In this document: piece by piece, positions 34,924 through 46,421 of the stretch
Position numbering within the stretch: position 1 is the first letter of the stretch
How the letters are laid out: every line of letters starts with the position of its first letter
Source of the DNA: Pyrenula massariospora
Lineage: Eukaryota; Ascomycota; Eurotiomycetes; Pyrenulales; Pyrenulaceae
Length of the DNA stretch: 64,000 nt
Direction: 5' to 3'
NCBI GenBank assembly: GCA_021030905.1
Contig: JAGFMI010000003.1
Location: 1,364,001-1,428,000, forward strand
Translations under genes and position numbers: made by a program
Notes under the pieces: model-generated
The model's input: only the letters and a program-made list of their open reading frames with translations
Told to the model about the DNA's origin: nothing
The model's database searches: none

Positions 34924-36267
34924 ATGTCTTCCTCCCCACCATTCCAGGTGGCCATTGTTGGGGGCGGTCTCTGCGGCCTATCTCTTGCTATTGCGTTGCG
35001 GAACCGCTCAATACCTTACAAGATCTACGAATCAAGAGCATCCTTTACAGAGATTGGTGCTGGTATCAACCTTGGTCCTAACACTCTAAAGTCCTTTGAA
35101 TTGATCGATGAGTCTCTCGGTGAGGCAATTCAAAAGCTATGCACAAGAAATCCGCCAGGGCGCGAGAATGTTTGGATGCAGGTGCGATTAGGAGCGGCGG
35201 CGGACGGATTTGAAGACGCTGAGCTCCTCACAGAGCTGATGGCACCGCCCACTGGGAATATGACAGTACGCCGGAACGATCTACTTGCTCTTCTGGCAGA
35301 CAACACTGGACTTGAGCACGCAGAATTCAACAAAAAAGTCATTGACGCCGAACACTCTGACTCATATGTCAAGCTGAATTTTAGCGATGGCACCGAGGAA
35401 GTAGCAAGCGTAGTCGTCGGTTGTGACGGTATACATTCGTCTGTTAGGCGGTCTATGGTAGGAGCCGGTAGCCCCTCCGCCGCTCCTCAGTTTAGTGAAT
35501 GTGGTGTATATAGAGCAATCCTTCCGAGGGAGAAATTGGAGCAAGCCGTTGGACTTGAGATTGCTAGGACGAGTAATCTCTTCCTTGGTCCTGATGCATA
35601 TGTGATCATGTATCCCGTGGAAGGACAACAGGGCGTTAATGTTGGGTTATGGCCCTGGAGACGAGGCTCATGGACGGATCGCGACTGGATACTTCCCGCC
35701 CAGAAGGTAGCGATGGAGAAAGAATTTGCCCGTTGGGGAAAGACAGTGCAGAAGATCATGGGGCTCATGGATGACCCGCCTTTCTTCGCAACGCATCATC
35801 ATAGTATCCAACCAAAAACTTTTCACAAGGGCAGAGTTTGCTTAATTGGCGATGCCGCGCATTCGATGCCACCGCACCAAGGCGCCGGGGCCGGGCAAGC
35901 CATGGAAGACGCATACGTCCTGGCAGAGTTGTTTGGGCTCATTGACACGCAGTGTTCAATACAGGAACAGATAGATGCGGTGTTCGAAAGCTATGAAACC
36001 GTCCGCAAGCCACGTGCGCAACGAGTGCTAGACACGAGCGTAGAGGCTATGGGATTCTGGTCTGACTGGTACAATAAAGATCTAAAAAATCAGGACATCC
36101 AGGATTTCGTTCATAGAGCGAATGAGAGATTTCAGTGGATATGGTATGACGACATCGCCGCTCAAGCAGAATGGGCTTGCGAAAATATGCAAAAGACCCT
36201 TAGTCGGGCGATAAACAACAACAAAGATACAGCGGGCGATTCTTGCTCAGCTCCAACACATGTTTGA
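34924..36267 (+). CDS. FAD-dependent aromatic monooxygenase (salicylate hydroxylase-like)
   Basis: A single exon of 447 residues with all three FAD monooxygenase motifs: the Rossmann GxGxxG (VAIVGGGLCGLSLAIAL, residues 9-25), the DG motif (VVVGCDGIHSSVRRS, near 165) and the GD motif (RVCLIGDAAHSMPPHQGAGA, near 310). The protein ends with a polar tail and has no membrane helix. Family members hydroxylate phenolic rings using NAD(P)H and oxygen; salicylate-type substrates are typical but not shown here. The gene is intronless and divergent from an alpha/beta-barrel-like protein gene, which hints at, but does not prove, a shared aromatic-catabolism task. The ATG is followed by MSSSPPFQ, a normal start for the family. 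Confidence 0.92.
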   Translation: MSSSPPFQVAIVGGGLCGLSLAIALRNRSIPYKIYESRASFTEIGAGINLGPNTLKSFELIDESLGEAIQKLCTRNPPGRENVWMQVRLGAAADGFEDAELLTELMAPPTGNMTVRRNDLLALLADNTGLEHAEFNKKVIDAEHSDSYVKLNFSDGTEEVASVVVGCDGIHSSVRRSMVGAGSPSAAPQFSECGVYRAILPREKLEQAVGLEIARTSNLFLGPDAYVIMYPVEGQQGVNVGLWPWRRGSWTDRDWILPAQKVAMEKEFARWGKTVQKIMGLMDDPPFFATHHHSIQPKTFHKGRVCLIGDAAHSMPPHQGAGAGQAMEDAYVLAELFGLIDTQCSIQEQIDAVFESYETVRKPRAQRVLDTSVEAMGFWSDWYNKDLKNQDIQDFVHRANERFQWIWYDDIAAQAEWACENMQKTLSRAINNNKDTAGDSCSAPTHV

Positions 36268-36936
36268 ATATACCCAAGGTTTGACGGAATTTTCAATGGG
36301 TATTCTTGATCACACAACTCAGACAAAGTGTCGCCCCATACCGTTCTCTGTTGCAGTGAAAATTAAGCCCAGGACCACCATCATGGTGGGTTAGGCAAGA
36401 TAGTGCCTATCCCGATCTTGGCCGTTGATGCCTACCGGGCTCTATCGGACTTACCATACCCAACACATTCAAGACGTCGTCCTGGTCGAGGAATTTGATC
36501 ACTCATGCTCGTACGTATATTCGAAGGCTCCTTGCCCTGCGATCTATTAGCTTGGGACTCCGATCCGTTTCATCAGCCGGTTGACTGGCGAGCTCACTAA
36601 AGCAAGAAGAAAACCCATCTAAAGAACGAAGATCTGCTGAGCCAGGCATTATATCATATCTAAAGCTTCTAGGGAGGTACAAACATGGAGCTAGGCACGA
36701 AGTACAGAAAGCGGGCTACGGATCTATAAAGTAAGAAGTTAAATGTGAAAGGAGATGGGGTTAATAAAAGCAGCGTTTGGGGAAGACGCGCCTGGCGCGC
36801 ATGTGTACCGCCAAGATTTCCCTCGATTTCGCCGCACACTCCGAAATTTGGGCAGGTTCTGCAGCCTCGCGGAGAGTTCCCACAGTCTATACGGCACGCC
36901 CAAACACCCGATCATTAGGAGCTGTGGTCCTACATC
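36268..36936. other. Intergenic region, promoter of eIF3m
   Basis: About 670 bp between two plus-strand genes. Short shadows only; no repeat or RNA gene seen. Confidence 0.5.
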
Positions 36937-38356
36937 ATGCCTGGCCCTGCAAATACGCTGCTTATCGAGGGTTCTTTTCCAGAGCTCTCGGAAGAACTTG
37001 CGCAGTACATCGATGGCATCAACAAGGCCGATGATGCGAATGGAGTCGCTAATGAAATCACACCGCAGCTAGCAGACATTCGGCAAATAGAGTCTTCAGA
37101 GGAGCCTCTCAATGATGCGCAAAAAGGGCAGATCATGAAACACAGAGAGTCTGTCCTCAAAGCGCTGGTGGTGAAGAGCCCAGTCCTCAACTCTGCACCA
37201 GAGAAAGGTATGTCTTGCAGGCTCTGTCACGGCAAGACTTAAGACTAATCTCGCTCTAGAATTTATTGCCGCTTACAATCTCCTCATTCATCTTGTCTAC
37301 CAAGCACCGAATGTCAATCTCTTCCTCCCTAAACTTTGCCAATACCTCTCTGAGCCTGTCACTTCCTCTTCACAATTCGGCCCAACCCTCCAGATAACCG
37401 TCCTTACAACCCTTTTCAATACTATTCCACAAAACAGTCCGAGCCGCTATCATGTCTTTCTTGCGCTCCTTAAAGTCATCAAGAACACGTCAAATTCAGC
37501 CGCTTTTGACGCTCTGAAACCTCAGCTTGTCGCGAACATTCCGAAATGGTTGGGGGCCTGGGAGCTGGACAGTGACGATATTCAGAGCCTGTATGAGCTT
37601 GTATCAGAGGTCGCCCATGTCTCGGGAGACCATATCATGGCCTATGACTACCTGCTTAAAGCTCTCGAGGCAGTGCCGCCGAGTGATGCAGCTGAACCCG
37701 AGAGCCAGAAGCTGGCCAGCCGCACTTTAAAAGCTGCGCTTTCAAACCCTTCAATTTACGATTTCACACCCTTGACAGCGTCTGACAGCATCCAGGCGCT
37801 ACGGAAGAGTGATTCCGCTCTTTTTGAATTGCTAGAGATTTTTGCCGCAGACGACTACTCGTCCTACCTTGACTTCCTTGAAACCAACAGCCTTGATTCC
37901 TTATCCTTATCATCGGCGGCAGAAACCCTAGATACGAAGATTCGGCTTCTCACCCTGGCGAGCCTCGCAGCGAGCGCGCCCAATCGGTCTGTCCCCTACA
38001 ACCAGATTTCTAGCTCGCTGCAAATACCACGGGAGGAGGTTGAGATGTGGGTAATCGATACAATCCGCGCCGGTCTTATTGAAGGCAAGCTGTCGCAGCT
38101 GAAAGGAGAGTTTCTAGTGCAGCGAGCAACCTACAGGGTTTTTGGAGAAAAGCAGTGGGCAGAGATTCAGGGGCGGCTGATGGTTTGGAGAAGAAGTCTT
38201 GAGGGGGTGCTGGGCGTGATTAGGACGGAAAAGGAGAAGTTTTTGAGGGAGGGTATCGCCCAGGAAGGGCAGAACGGCTATTCTGGTGGTGGTGACAGGA
38301 GGCAAGGGAGAGGACAAAGAACGCAGACGCGGGAAATGGATTTTGGTGGGGATTGA
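36937..38356 (+). CDS. eif3m: Eukaryotic translation initiation factor 3 subunit M (PCI domain)
   Basis: Two exons (36937-37207 and 37260-38356) flank a 52-bp intron (GTATGT...CTCTAG) and give 455 residues. eIF3m is a structural subunit of the eIF3 complex that loads the 40S ribosome. The helical N-terminus (ELSEELAQYIDGI) is followed by FIAAYNLLIHLVYQAPNVN and KALEAVPPSDA. The PCI/winged-helix end is typical: ETLDTKIRLLTLASLAAS, VPYNQISSSLQIPREEVEMW and VIDTIRAGLIEGKLSQLKGE, then a helical tail with EIQGRLMVWRRSLEGVL and a Gly/Arg-rich extreme end. Length and order fit fungal orthologues. Confident. Confidence 0.94.
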
Positions 38357-38689
38357 GCGGAAGTTGCATCACATCTTAGAATATTGCATGAAGAGGAGTG
38401 CATGAGAAATAGCGTCCTGCTTCCTCTACATTGGAGCCACAGGCGGCCTCTCAGCAGTGACTTTCCAAATGCAGGGAGTTGGTGTCCATCCAAAGCAAGT
38501 CTAGCTTGCCTAAATGTTCCCAAAGCTGTTGCATCGGAATTATGGAGTCTCAAAGTCTCACAACGAACACTACGTCAGGCGCTAAGCCGTTTCCAGAGCA
38601 CCGTTCAGCTGTTGACTTCGCTTTCTATCTGTAATGATATGCATGATTTTGGCGCAGTTCTCGCGCCGAGCTTGAGGTAAACAGAAGGC
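38357..38689. other. Short intergenic region
   Basis: About 330 bp between eIF3m and the UMP/CMP kinase locus, on the same strand. A frame at 38384-38680 crosses it without recognisable content. Confidence 0.45.
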
Positions 38690-39641
38690 ATGAGCTTACT
38701 TTCCGTACCTCTACCATCTCGTCAACGTCTACTGGGAGCTCATCATCTCGCTGTGACGCCGCCTCCGTATCAACTTCGAAAACGTTGGTACGCAGCCCCT
38801 CCACCGGGGAACAGACCTACTTCATCAAAGTCACCTTTTCGGGTTCTGCCATTTGTCATCATATTCCTCATTGGGAGCGGCTCTTATGTGTTCATGGTCA
38901 ATTCTCGCGTGAACAGCCAAGAGAGCCAGCAGACCGCCACACCTAAAAATGCCCGCCATTGATCCCACATCGACCGCCGACCCAGCCGTACAGCCGTCCC
39001 TACCTCTAGCTTCAGCCAATGTATCTCCGGCTTTCGATTCGGAAAAGGTCGCGGTCGTATTCTTCCTAGGTGGACCCGGATCTGGTAAAGGCACACAATC
39101 GGAGTTTCTATCCAAAGACTATGGTTTCATTCATCTAAGCGCGGGGGATCTACTACGTGAAGAACAAGGTCGGGAAGGCAGTCAGTACGGGCAAATGATC
39201 AATGACTACATTAAGGACGGTCTAATTGTTCCTATGGAGGTGACGGTCAAGTTGCTGGAGAACGCAATTCATGCCAAGCTGGCGAAGACGAGTGAAGATG
39301 GAAATGGCCGGTTTCTGGTTGATGGATTTCCTCGAAAGATGGACCAGGCCATCTTTTTTGAGCAGTCGGTCTGCCCATCCCGGCTTACCTTGTTTCTTGA
39401 TTGTCCGGAGGATGTTATGCAAAAGCGATTACTCAAGCGAGGTGAAACAAGCGGAAGGTCGGACGACAATGCTGAAAGCATTAAGAAGAGGTTCAGGACA
39501 TTTCTGGAGACGAGCATGCCAGTGGTCAAGCACTTTGAGGAGCAAGGTAAAGTGGTGAAGATATCCGCTGTGGGAAGCCCGGATCAGGTTTACGAAGATG
39601 TCAAGAAAGGGCTGGAGGAAAAGGGACTCACTGCTTCATAG
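38690..39641 (+). CDS. URA6: UMP/CMP kinase (URA6-type) with an upstream leader/anchor frame
   Basis: The frame 38949-39641 (230 residues) is a nucleoside monophosphate kinase: P-loop GGPGSGKGTQ at 41-50, then LSAGDLLREEQGREGSQYG, FLVDGFPRKMDQA, LTLFLDCPEDVM, and the short-lid RGETSGRSDDNAESIKKRF typical of UMP/CMP kinases. It makes UDP and CDP. A separate frame, 38690-38962, overlaps its start by 14 bp and reads as a targeting leader (RQRLLGAHHLAV, KRWYAAPPPG) followed by a membrane helix (FRVLPFVIIFLIGSGSYVFM). A GT at 38909 and an acceptor CAG at 38991-38993 would join the two in frame across an 85-bp intron. Then the protein would be an anchored, perhaps mitochondrial, form; starting at 38949 gives a soluble one. 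The kinase call is firm; the upstream join is inferred. Confidence 0.88.
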
Positions 39642-40550
39642 CGTCTATTCCATGAATGCGATTTGAAAATAGACTTTAGCAGGATAGGTGCGCTGGTAGT
39701 CTTGCCTTTTTCCGGCATCGGCCTATTCGCGGAGATTAATTAAACAAGCCTGCTTATCCACAGCACGGGTATCAACACCACATTTTGCTACTTTCGAGGA
39801 CGCACAGTCAAAGTCATTAGCTTCGGGATGAACACGGTGCCATCAGATTTCTGTCATTTGCCTTATTTCAGTGCCTGGAGCCTGGAGCCGATAAGGCTAC
39901 CAACGGGTGGGCTGGCTCGGTTTTCGCTATGAGCCTTGGTTTCTTCCTGTTATCAACCCTTCACCTCGTTACAACCTTACGTCTTTATTCCAGGGGGTAG
40001 GCATCGCTTGCTCCTCAATCTTGATATCGCTTGTTCACGGGTAGATCAGTCACGCTTCCATCTCCGAGGCAGCATTGTCTCCCACCATTGTCACCCACCA
40101 TTGCTCTGCCTTTAAATCGGGAAGCCACGTCCATCACTTCCAGCTCCCGACGGTAAACGACGGGAAAGAACGGTCCAGAGTCAGCTTCCCTCTGACCTTA
40201 GTTGGCCCTCTTGGCAGTGTGACAGTCACCCGGCTCATTAAGTGGTCATTCAGTTGCGAGCATCTTTTCTTGGACGGCATCTGGACCACCATTCACCCTA
40301 TACATCACTCTACACCTCTAACTGACTCACCCACCACATGATCCCTTCGAAGAATTCTCCAATCTCTCTTACATGCACACTCTCAACGCGTGTTTGTTGT
40401 TTGCCACTGCGGATTGGTGGATTGCTCCACTCTTCTAGATCCGTATAAAGATCAGTTGTTAGCACCGGACGTCTTGATTCAAGGATATTGCCCTCAAAGC
40501 CCGCCCCTGCCTACTTACTATTCAATCAACAAAATCAGCCCCGCACCAAA
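39642..40550. other. Intergenic region
   Basis: About 900 bp between two plus-strand genes; likely terminator of the kinase and promoter of the next gene. Pyrimidine-rich patches precede 40400. No gene or repeat supported. Confidence 0.5.
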
Positions 40551-42116
40551 ATGCCTCCGAAAACGAAGCAGGCCCCAAAATGGTCTTCAAAAGCTGACGC
40601 AACCAACACGAAGCCTTCAAGCGGCGCTCGCAAAGGCTCTTTTCAGCCTCGCGAGCAGTCCGCAAAATGGTCTTCAAAAGCTGACGCAGCCAAGGTGAAG
40701 CCTACCTCTGGCCCTGACAACAATTCTTTCCAGCCTTGCGGTCAGGAGAGTATGCAAGGACGTAATCGAGGTCGTGGACCATGGCATGGACGCGGCCGGG
40801 AACGAGGAAATGGTGCGAAACGAATTGTGCAGCACCAGTTTGACAAGGTGAACCAGGCGGATGCTGGTAATACTGAGAAAGCTGCTGCTCAGTCAATGAC
40901 TCAGACGCGGTCCATGCGAAGGGAGACTGGTTCAACGGCCATATCAACGGAGAATTCTGTCCCTGTCAACAACGAGACAGTACGATCGATGTCTCAACCA
41001 ATTTTAGACTTGATTCGGCCTATTCGTTTCCCGCCTCCATCTAAGAACTTCGGTAAACCGAACGATAGACCATTTCCGTTCCTCAAACTGCCGCCTGAGC
41101 TGCGCAACAAGATCTATACGCTTGTCTTTGCCGACCGCCGTGTCACAGTGAAGAAGCGTCGCCGCACCGGAAGTGAGATTGGAGAGAAGAACGTGAATGC
41201 CTACACTGGGCTAATACATACCCAAATCATCGGTAGAAGAAAATTCAGGGGCGGTGACAAAGCGCTCACGTATCCCTTCGCCCTCGTTCTATCATGCCGA
41301 CAGATATATGATGAGGCTTTACCTTTCATGTACAGCAATACGAAGTTCTGGTTTGGTTCTCAGAAGCCGATTCGGCGCTTTCTCGACAGCGTTCCGAAAC
41401 GAGGCTTGGGATGCATTCGCGATCTTGAAATTTACCACAACACGTACGGAGAGCCGCAAGAGACAGTAAATTGCAGGTACAAGGATCGCGACGATGACAG
41501 TTGGATGGAAATCTGCGTTGCTCTGTCCAAGAAGCTGACCGGGTTGAAAACTCTGCAGATTGATTATCGCATCTGTGACTGGCCCGTGCAGCCGACAATG
41601 GACTCCGATTGGGCTCAACCAATCCTGGAGCTCGGGGAAGGAAGGTTTGAGGAGGTTAAGATCCGCCTCATCCATCCCTGCCTCGAAGCTGAGCACCTCA
41701 CTGCATGTGCCAAATCCATGGCAAAGTTCATGTTAACTGAGACCGGAAACAAACAGCGGATCGCTCGCGAGGCTATTGAGAAGCGGCAGCGGGAGGAACA
41801 AGAGTCATTCTTTGACAAACTTGGCGAATGGCTACGACTTGAACATAACGCAATGAGAGCAGCAGCCAAGGCCGATGAGCAAGAAGCGGAGGCTCGTCGC
41901 ATCAAGACTCTGAGGATTACCAAGACGGCGGGTTTGAGCCGGAGTCCCAAGAGGTATAAGCAAAATGGGAACGGCACCCGTGAAGGGGGCTATTATGCTC
42001 TGCAAGGTCTGGGAGAGCCGCCTAATCCATACGGACCCGATGCCCTGAGAGTCTCTGCTCTTGAGAACGGTCAATGGGTGATCAAATATCTGCCTCCCGC
42101 CAATTCGGGCTGGTAA
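40551..42116 (+). CDS. 2EXR/F-box-like (DUF7730-type) protein with two internal repeats
   Basis: A single exon of 521 residues from the first ATG at 40551 (the frame upstream opens only with TTG). The N-terminal 60 residues hold two copies of a 29-residue repeat, each starting KWSSKADA and containing SFQP. A Gly/Arg-rich run (GRNRGRGPWHGRGRERGNG) and a disordered linker follow. Near residue 180 the motif FPFLKLPPELRNKIYTLVF marks the short F-box-like domain frequent in filamentous fungi, then LVLSCRQIYDEALPFMYSNT, the usual second block. The C-terminal third is charged helix. Such proteins are taken to be adaptors of unknown partner; an RNA-binding role for the RGG-like region is conjecture. 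Confidence 0.8.
   Translation: MPPKTKQAPKWSSKADATNTKPSSGARKGSFQPREQSAKWSSKADAAKVKPTSGPDNNSFQPCGQESMQGRNRGRGPWHGRGRERGNGAKRIVQHQFDKVNQADAGNTEKAAAQSMTQTRSMRRETGSTAISTENSVPVNNETVRSMSQPILDLIRPIRFPPPSKNFGKPNDRPFPFLKLPPELRNKIYTLVFADRRVTVKKRRRTGSEIGEKNVNAYTGLIHTQIIGRRKFRGGDKALTYPFALVLSCRQIYDEALPFMYSNTKFWFGSQKPIRRFLDSVPKRGLGCIRDLEIYHNTYGEPQETVNCRYKDRDDDSWMEICVALSKKLTGLKTLQIDYRICDWPVQPTMDSDWAQPILELGEGRFEEVKIRLIHPCLEAEHLTACAKSMAKFMLTETGNKQRIAREAIEKRQREEQESFFDKLGEWLRLEHNAMRAAAKADEQEAEARRIKTLRITKTAGLSRSPKRYKQNGNGTREGGYYALQGLGEPPNPYGPDALRVSALENGQWVIKYLPPANSGW
40577..40750 (+). repeat. Tandem 87-bp direct repeat inside the 2EXR protein gene
   Basis: A 25-bp identical stretch occurs at 40577-40601 and 40664-40688, so the period is 87 bp or 29 codons. 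The rest of each unit has diverged but keeps KPxSG and SFQP in register. Only two copies are seen. Confidence 0.75.
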
Positions 42117-44371
42117 GAAACAAACAAGAGACAAGGCTGGAACCTGGTCAAGTGGCCATGGGAGAGGCGCATGAGACAAAATGCTATAGTGCATGTGGTT
42201 GACGGCGTTCGGAAGGGAATCAAATTGAACCTGGGCGGTTAGCATCAGTGATGGGCGGCATCGTGGGTTTGCTGGACTTTTTCTCTCGCTCTCTCTAAAC
42301 TTTTGGTGGCAGCTGCTATTGAGACTTTGGATTGCCAAAGATTGCTGATGAGCATTTTGATGACCTCACCATCTACTTACAGTAACTATCAAAATTAGCA
42401 GCGTAGTATCATTATCTCACATATTCAAGCAACGGCGAGGCTTGTCCTGCGGAAGGCGTGCACAGGCATTTCAGAATTGTAATCCCTTCCTCCAATGACA
42501 TCATTTTAGCTTGACTTTCTCGTGCAGTGATAGAAGCGACTGTCCCTTAGGCAGTGATCTGGCTCCCAAAGCTACCCCCGGCGTGACAGAGTGATGAATC
42601 TTCGGCAATGAGCACACAAAGTCAACGGTCGAGCAAAGACAGCAAGATCATCACTCGCACAACCAAAGATAGAACCGCCATGACCTTCTCAATCATGACA
42701 TTTGGATTCGATGGATGCATGACTCGTGATCGAGAATCCGGAACCTTGACCACTGACCATTTGGCCGTGCCATGGACGTTGGCTCCCCCGTGGCTCCTAA
42801 AGGCCCATAATTAGGTGGCGCAACGGTCGGGAGAACTGCAATAATTTCTATCTTTGGGTCAATTAGTGCACGATACTCCGCTCCCCAAAGGGTTTAGCGG
42901 GGTCTGTGCCAAGTCTGTTCCTGGCCCCCTCACTGGTCGGTGGAGGTTCGGCATTTCCTGGCGAAAATCTCGATGCGCGCTTTCAAGGCGCCCAGACCCC
43001 AGCCCTTCCACGGGCCTGGGCGACGGTCAGCGCTTACACTTGACAGGAATCTGTCGTGCATGAGCCACGCGGCCGCTGAGATTTTGACGAGAAACTCTGA
43101 CGATCGATTCCTAAGGCGAAGACTATGGCGGAGATAATGGTGAGTTTTAATGGTCTTGTCTTGGAAGGCTGGAAGGTTTCTTTCCGTGGCACTGGACGAG
43201 CTAACCAGAGCCTCGCTGCATTACCCAGAACTGGGATGTTCTGCTGTGCCTCCCATGCACGGGCCGAGCTGGCGGGCGCTGGTGATGGAGGGCGTCTCTG
43301 GGCGCTGAGTGGCTCTTCGTTTTAGCGCTGCCCTGCACTGTTCCCGCCGAGAACCAACCATCGTCGCCTATCTCGACCTGTTGCTGCTTATGGGTGTGAT
43401 CGGTTGCTATCCTAGGCGTTTACCCATCGGTTTCCCGCTCAATATGCATCCAATCAACCGCTCATTACGCCGCCCACTGCTGTTCACACTGCCAGGGTCC
43501 CGCGGCCTGTGTGCTGATATCGTGCCCCCTCCCCGCTGCTCTCGAGTCTCTCCCCAGTCCTCACCGAACTCCAAGCGCCCGGATGTGAAGAAAGGTGATT
43601 GACATGCAATTTGACTCGAGCTCGCTGCAGAGCTAGAGCATCTCGATCTACTCCTACCTCTCACGACCATTTCCTCTCTCTTTCTCCTCCCTCTCCTCTT
43701 CTTCCTTTATCCATACCGTCAATATCCGTATCCGACTTCACTACCGCGCAGGCTTCGCTAGACGGACGACTCGGTCTCAAGAGCACGCTTCAGTGTCAAG
43801 TTATCAGATATCCTCTGCGAGGTCACGACCGACTTGGTGTGATCCCAATCGCACGTTAGTCGATTTGAGCGCAAAAGGTCGTGGGCGTCTAGCAGCACAC
43901 AGCTTGTCTCAACCCTCTGGTTGGACTCTCGACCCGCTACCCCTTCACACCGATATCTCCACTCGCCAGGTAGCCTCCCTTTTAGCAATCTTCCCTATGC
44001 GCTCTACAATCGCATTATTGCTTCGTCTAATTTCACTGACACATTCCACTTCTAGTCTGTTCAATCCGGCGTCTGGTCAAAAGGCTCCCTGACCGCCTCC
44101 TCAACCTCGTCGTCTTGTCCCTTCTTGACGCACATCTTTTTCTTCCATATTGCTGTTATAGCCTTAAAGAGAGCTGGACCTCTCGACGTTCATTTAATAA
44201 TTTCCTACAGAGACGAAGAAAGGGAACCTTCGTCAGGTCGCGGGGATCGGCAGTCAAAACGAAACGCCAAGTCTGACCTCCACTGTAGTGCTGATTTCAC
44301 GTCAGCACCCTGGTTTGGAGATACCGAGAATCGCCTGCGGAGAATTACTTTATCACCACCTCTGATTCAGC
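42117..44371. other. Long intergenic region with pyrimidine-rich leader
   Basis: About 2.25 kb between two plus-strand genes. The last 700 bp are rich in CT tracts (for example near 43670-43730), as expected of a fungal promoter and long 5' leader of the downstream gene. Open frames are short and lack domains. Confidence 0.5.
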
Positions 44372-46021
44372 ATGTCACATCCCTCACATTCTGACAACAG
44401 TTTTGACAACTACTCGCCAGTCTCACCTGTTGACGTTGTCGGCAACAGATACTCATACACCTCACAGCCGGGCCCAAGCGTGCGCAACGACGCAAAGAAG
44501 GCTCCTCAGGTGACCAGTCGCTCCAGGACGAGCTCAGAGACGTCTTCAACACCGTCTTCCAGGACTCCGCGCACAGCCCGCTTCGCAGAGGCCACATCTG
44601 TGAATTCGCCCGTCACAGGGCCCACCGAACAAGGTCGTTCGCCATTTGCGGACCCACCATCTGCAATGACGGACACAAATGCAAAACCATCCGATGTCGG
44701 CTTTGGCTATGTGGCCGACAACTCTCCAGAGAACCATGCCAGCTTCCCAGTAGCACAACAAGCAACCTACCGGTCGACCGACAACGGTCCGGCTAGTCCA
44801 TTAAAGTCCGCCATGAAAGCTCCTGGAACTCCTGGTAGATTACTGAATCCGCTGAGCCCGACCTTCAAAGAGGAAGAGAAGCTTGAGAAGCATGAAGCAA
44901 GCACTGAAAAGCAAAATGCTAAGGATCTGGTATGTTAAAGGTCAACTCTCTAAACTGTACATCTACTTACCCTTGTTTAGAAAGTCAAATTCCGCGTCCG
45001 CATGGCAAAGATGGTGCTCCGTGGTGTCAATTTCTCCTGCTCTCTCATTGTCCTCGCCATGCTCAGCACCACCTTTAGCATTTTCAACGCGACCAAAGCC
45101 CTCCCGCCTCGAAATGGTCTCCCTGCCTGGGCTATTGGAACTAAAATCTGGCCCCAGATCACCCTTCTAGCGATCTCCTGCATCAGCCTCGCCTTCGCCT
45201 CCTTCATTTTCTATGCCTACTGGCGTGGGGGCCACAAACGCGCGGAGAAGACGGCTGTGTACTACACCGTATTCGCGGTCTTCTTCTTCGCCTTCAGCAT
45301 CATCATGTGGGCTGTCGGCGCGGGCATTCTGCACGGCAGCAAACAGAATGGCAAGGGGCAAGATCTATGGGGGTGGTCGTGCAAGGACAACCGCCGCCGC
45401 CAGATCTTCCAAGACGACGTATCCTACTCTCTCGTCTGCCGTCTCCAAGACTGGTCGCTAGTATGCTGCATTATCGAGATTGTCGTCGAGCTCATTACTA
45501 TTGCAATCTATGCCATCGTGTTCTACCGCTTCTACTCGAAACGCAAGCTTAGGAAGAGCATGGACATGCGCGACAAGGCTCGCTCGGATCTGTACCTTGC
45601 TCAGCTCCGGACTCAGTCCGCCCCCAATACTCCTGGCTTCGCCGCCTCGGCTCATGCTCAGACCCCACGCTCCCCAGCTTTCCCCAGATCAGGCGGGGAC
45701 CCATATTCCGCAGCCGAAGAAGGCGCCTCACCAACACACTATCCAGCTGTCTCCCCCTTGTCGAGCCCTGCAACCCACAGACCATTCCAGCTCCAAGCCG
45801 CGCCACCGGCTAGGGGTACACCAAAACCGGCTCAAGGTGGCTTTGAATCGCAGCAGAGGACACCCAGCCCGCCAATGCCAGCAGACAGGTTCAACGAGCA
45901 TCAAGATGCCGCTCCGGGAGAACAGGTATACGATAGTGTGCCAATCCCAGGAGCGTACGCGAGCCCGCTAAATTCACCGGGGTACCAACAGCAGAGTTTC
46001 CAGGGGATGCATGCGCAGTAG
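44372..46021 (+). CDS. MARVEL-like four-TM protein with long disordered tails
   Basis: Exons 44372-44929 and 44981-46021, separated by a 51-bp intron (GTATGT...GTTTAG), encode 532 residues. The N-terminal 190 residues are disordered and Ser/Pro/Thr-rich with likely kinase sites (SPLKSAMKAPGTPGR). Four helices follow: VNFSCSLIVLAMLSTTFSIF, ITLLAISCISLAFASFIFYA, VYYTVFAVFFFAFSIIMWAV and SLVCCIIEIVVELITIAIYA, with a Cys-containing loop (WSCKDN) before the fourth. The C-terminal 140 residues are again disordered, with TPRSPAF and SPATHRPF. It belongs to conserved fungal MARVEL-like proteins thought to sit in the plasma membrane; its function is unknown to me. Confidence 0.85.
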
Positions 46022-46421
46022 TCTGATTCGCAGCCATTGGTGGCCGGAGGAAAAGCGGCGGCGTTGATGGAAGAAATTTAATGTGCATGGACGAGAGCGA
46101 ACGAATCTTGATACCAATGAGCATGTCATATTGTGGTGGACATGATACGAATACGGTCTTTTTGACTGGGGTCTATTTTTCATATCTGATCTACATATAC
46201 TTTTTCTCTTCTCTAGTCTGATTGACGCTAGCTGGTGCATGTGTGTATTTGAGTATGCGCAATCCAGTCATGAAAGAAATTTCTCTACAAATGCTCCTTT
46301 TCTCTGCTCAAGTGCCTAATGCATTATATGCCTAAGCTATGTTTCTCTCCCCTTTGGGATTGCCGTTGTATCCTATCGTACCATTACAGAACCTATCCTC
46401 CTTTTCGACCCACTACCCTAG
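46022..46421. other. Intergenic region between convergent genes
   Basis: About 400 bp holding the 3' flanks of the MARVEL-like gene and the coiled-coil gene. Nothing further seen. Confidence 0.5.
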
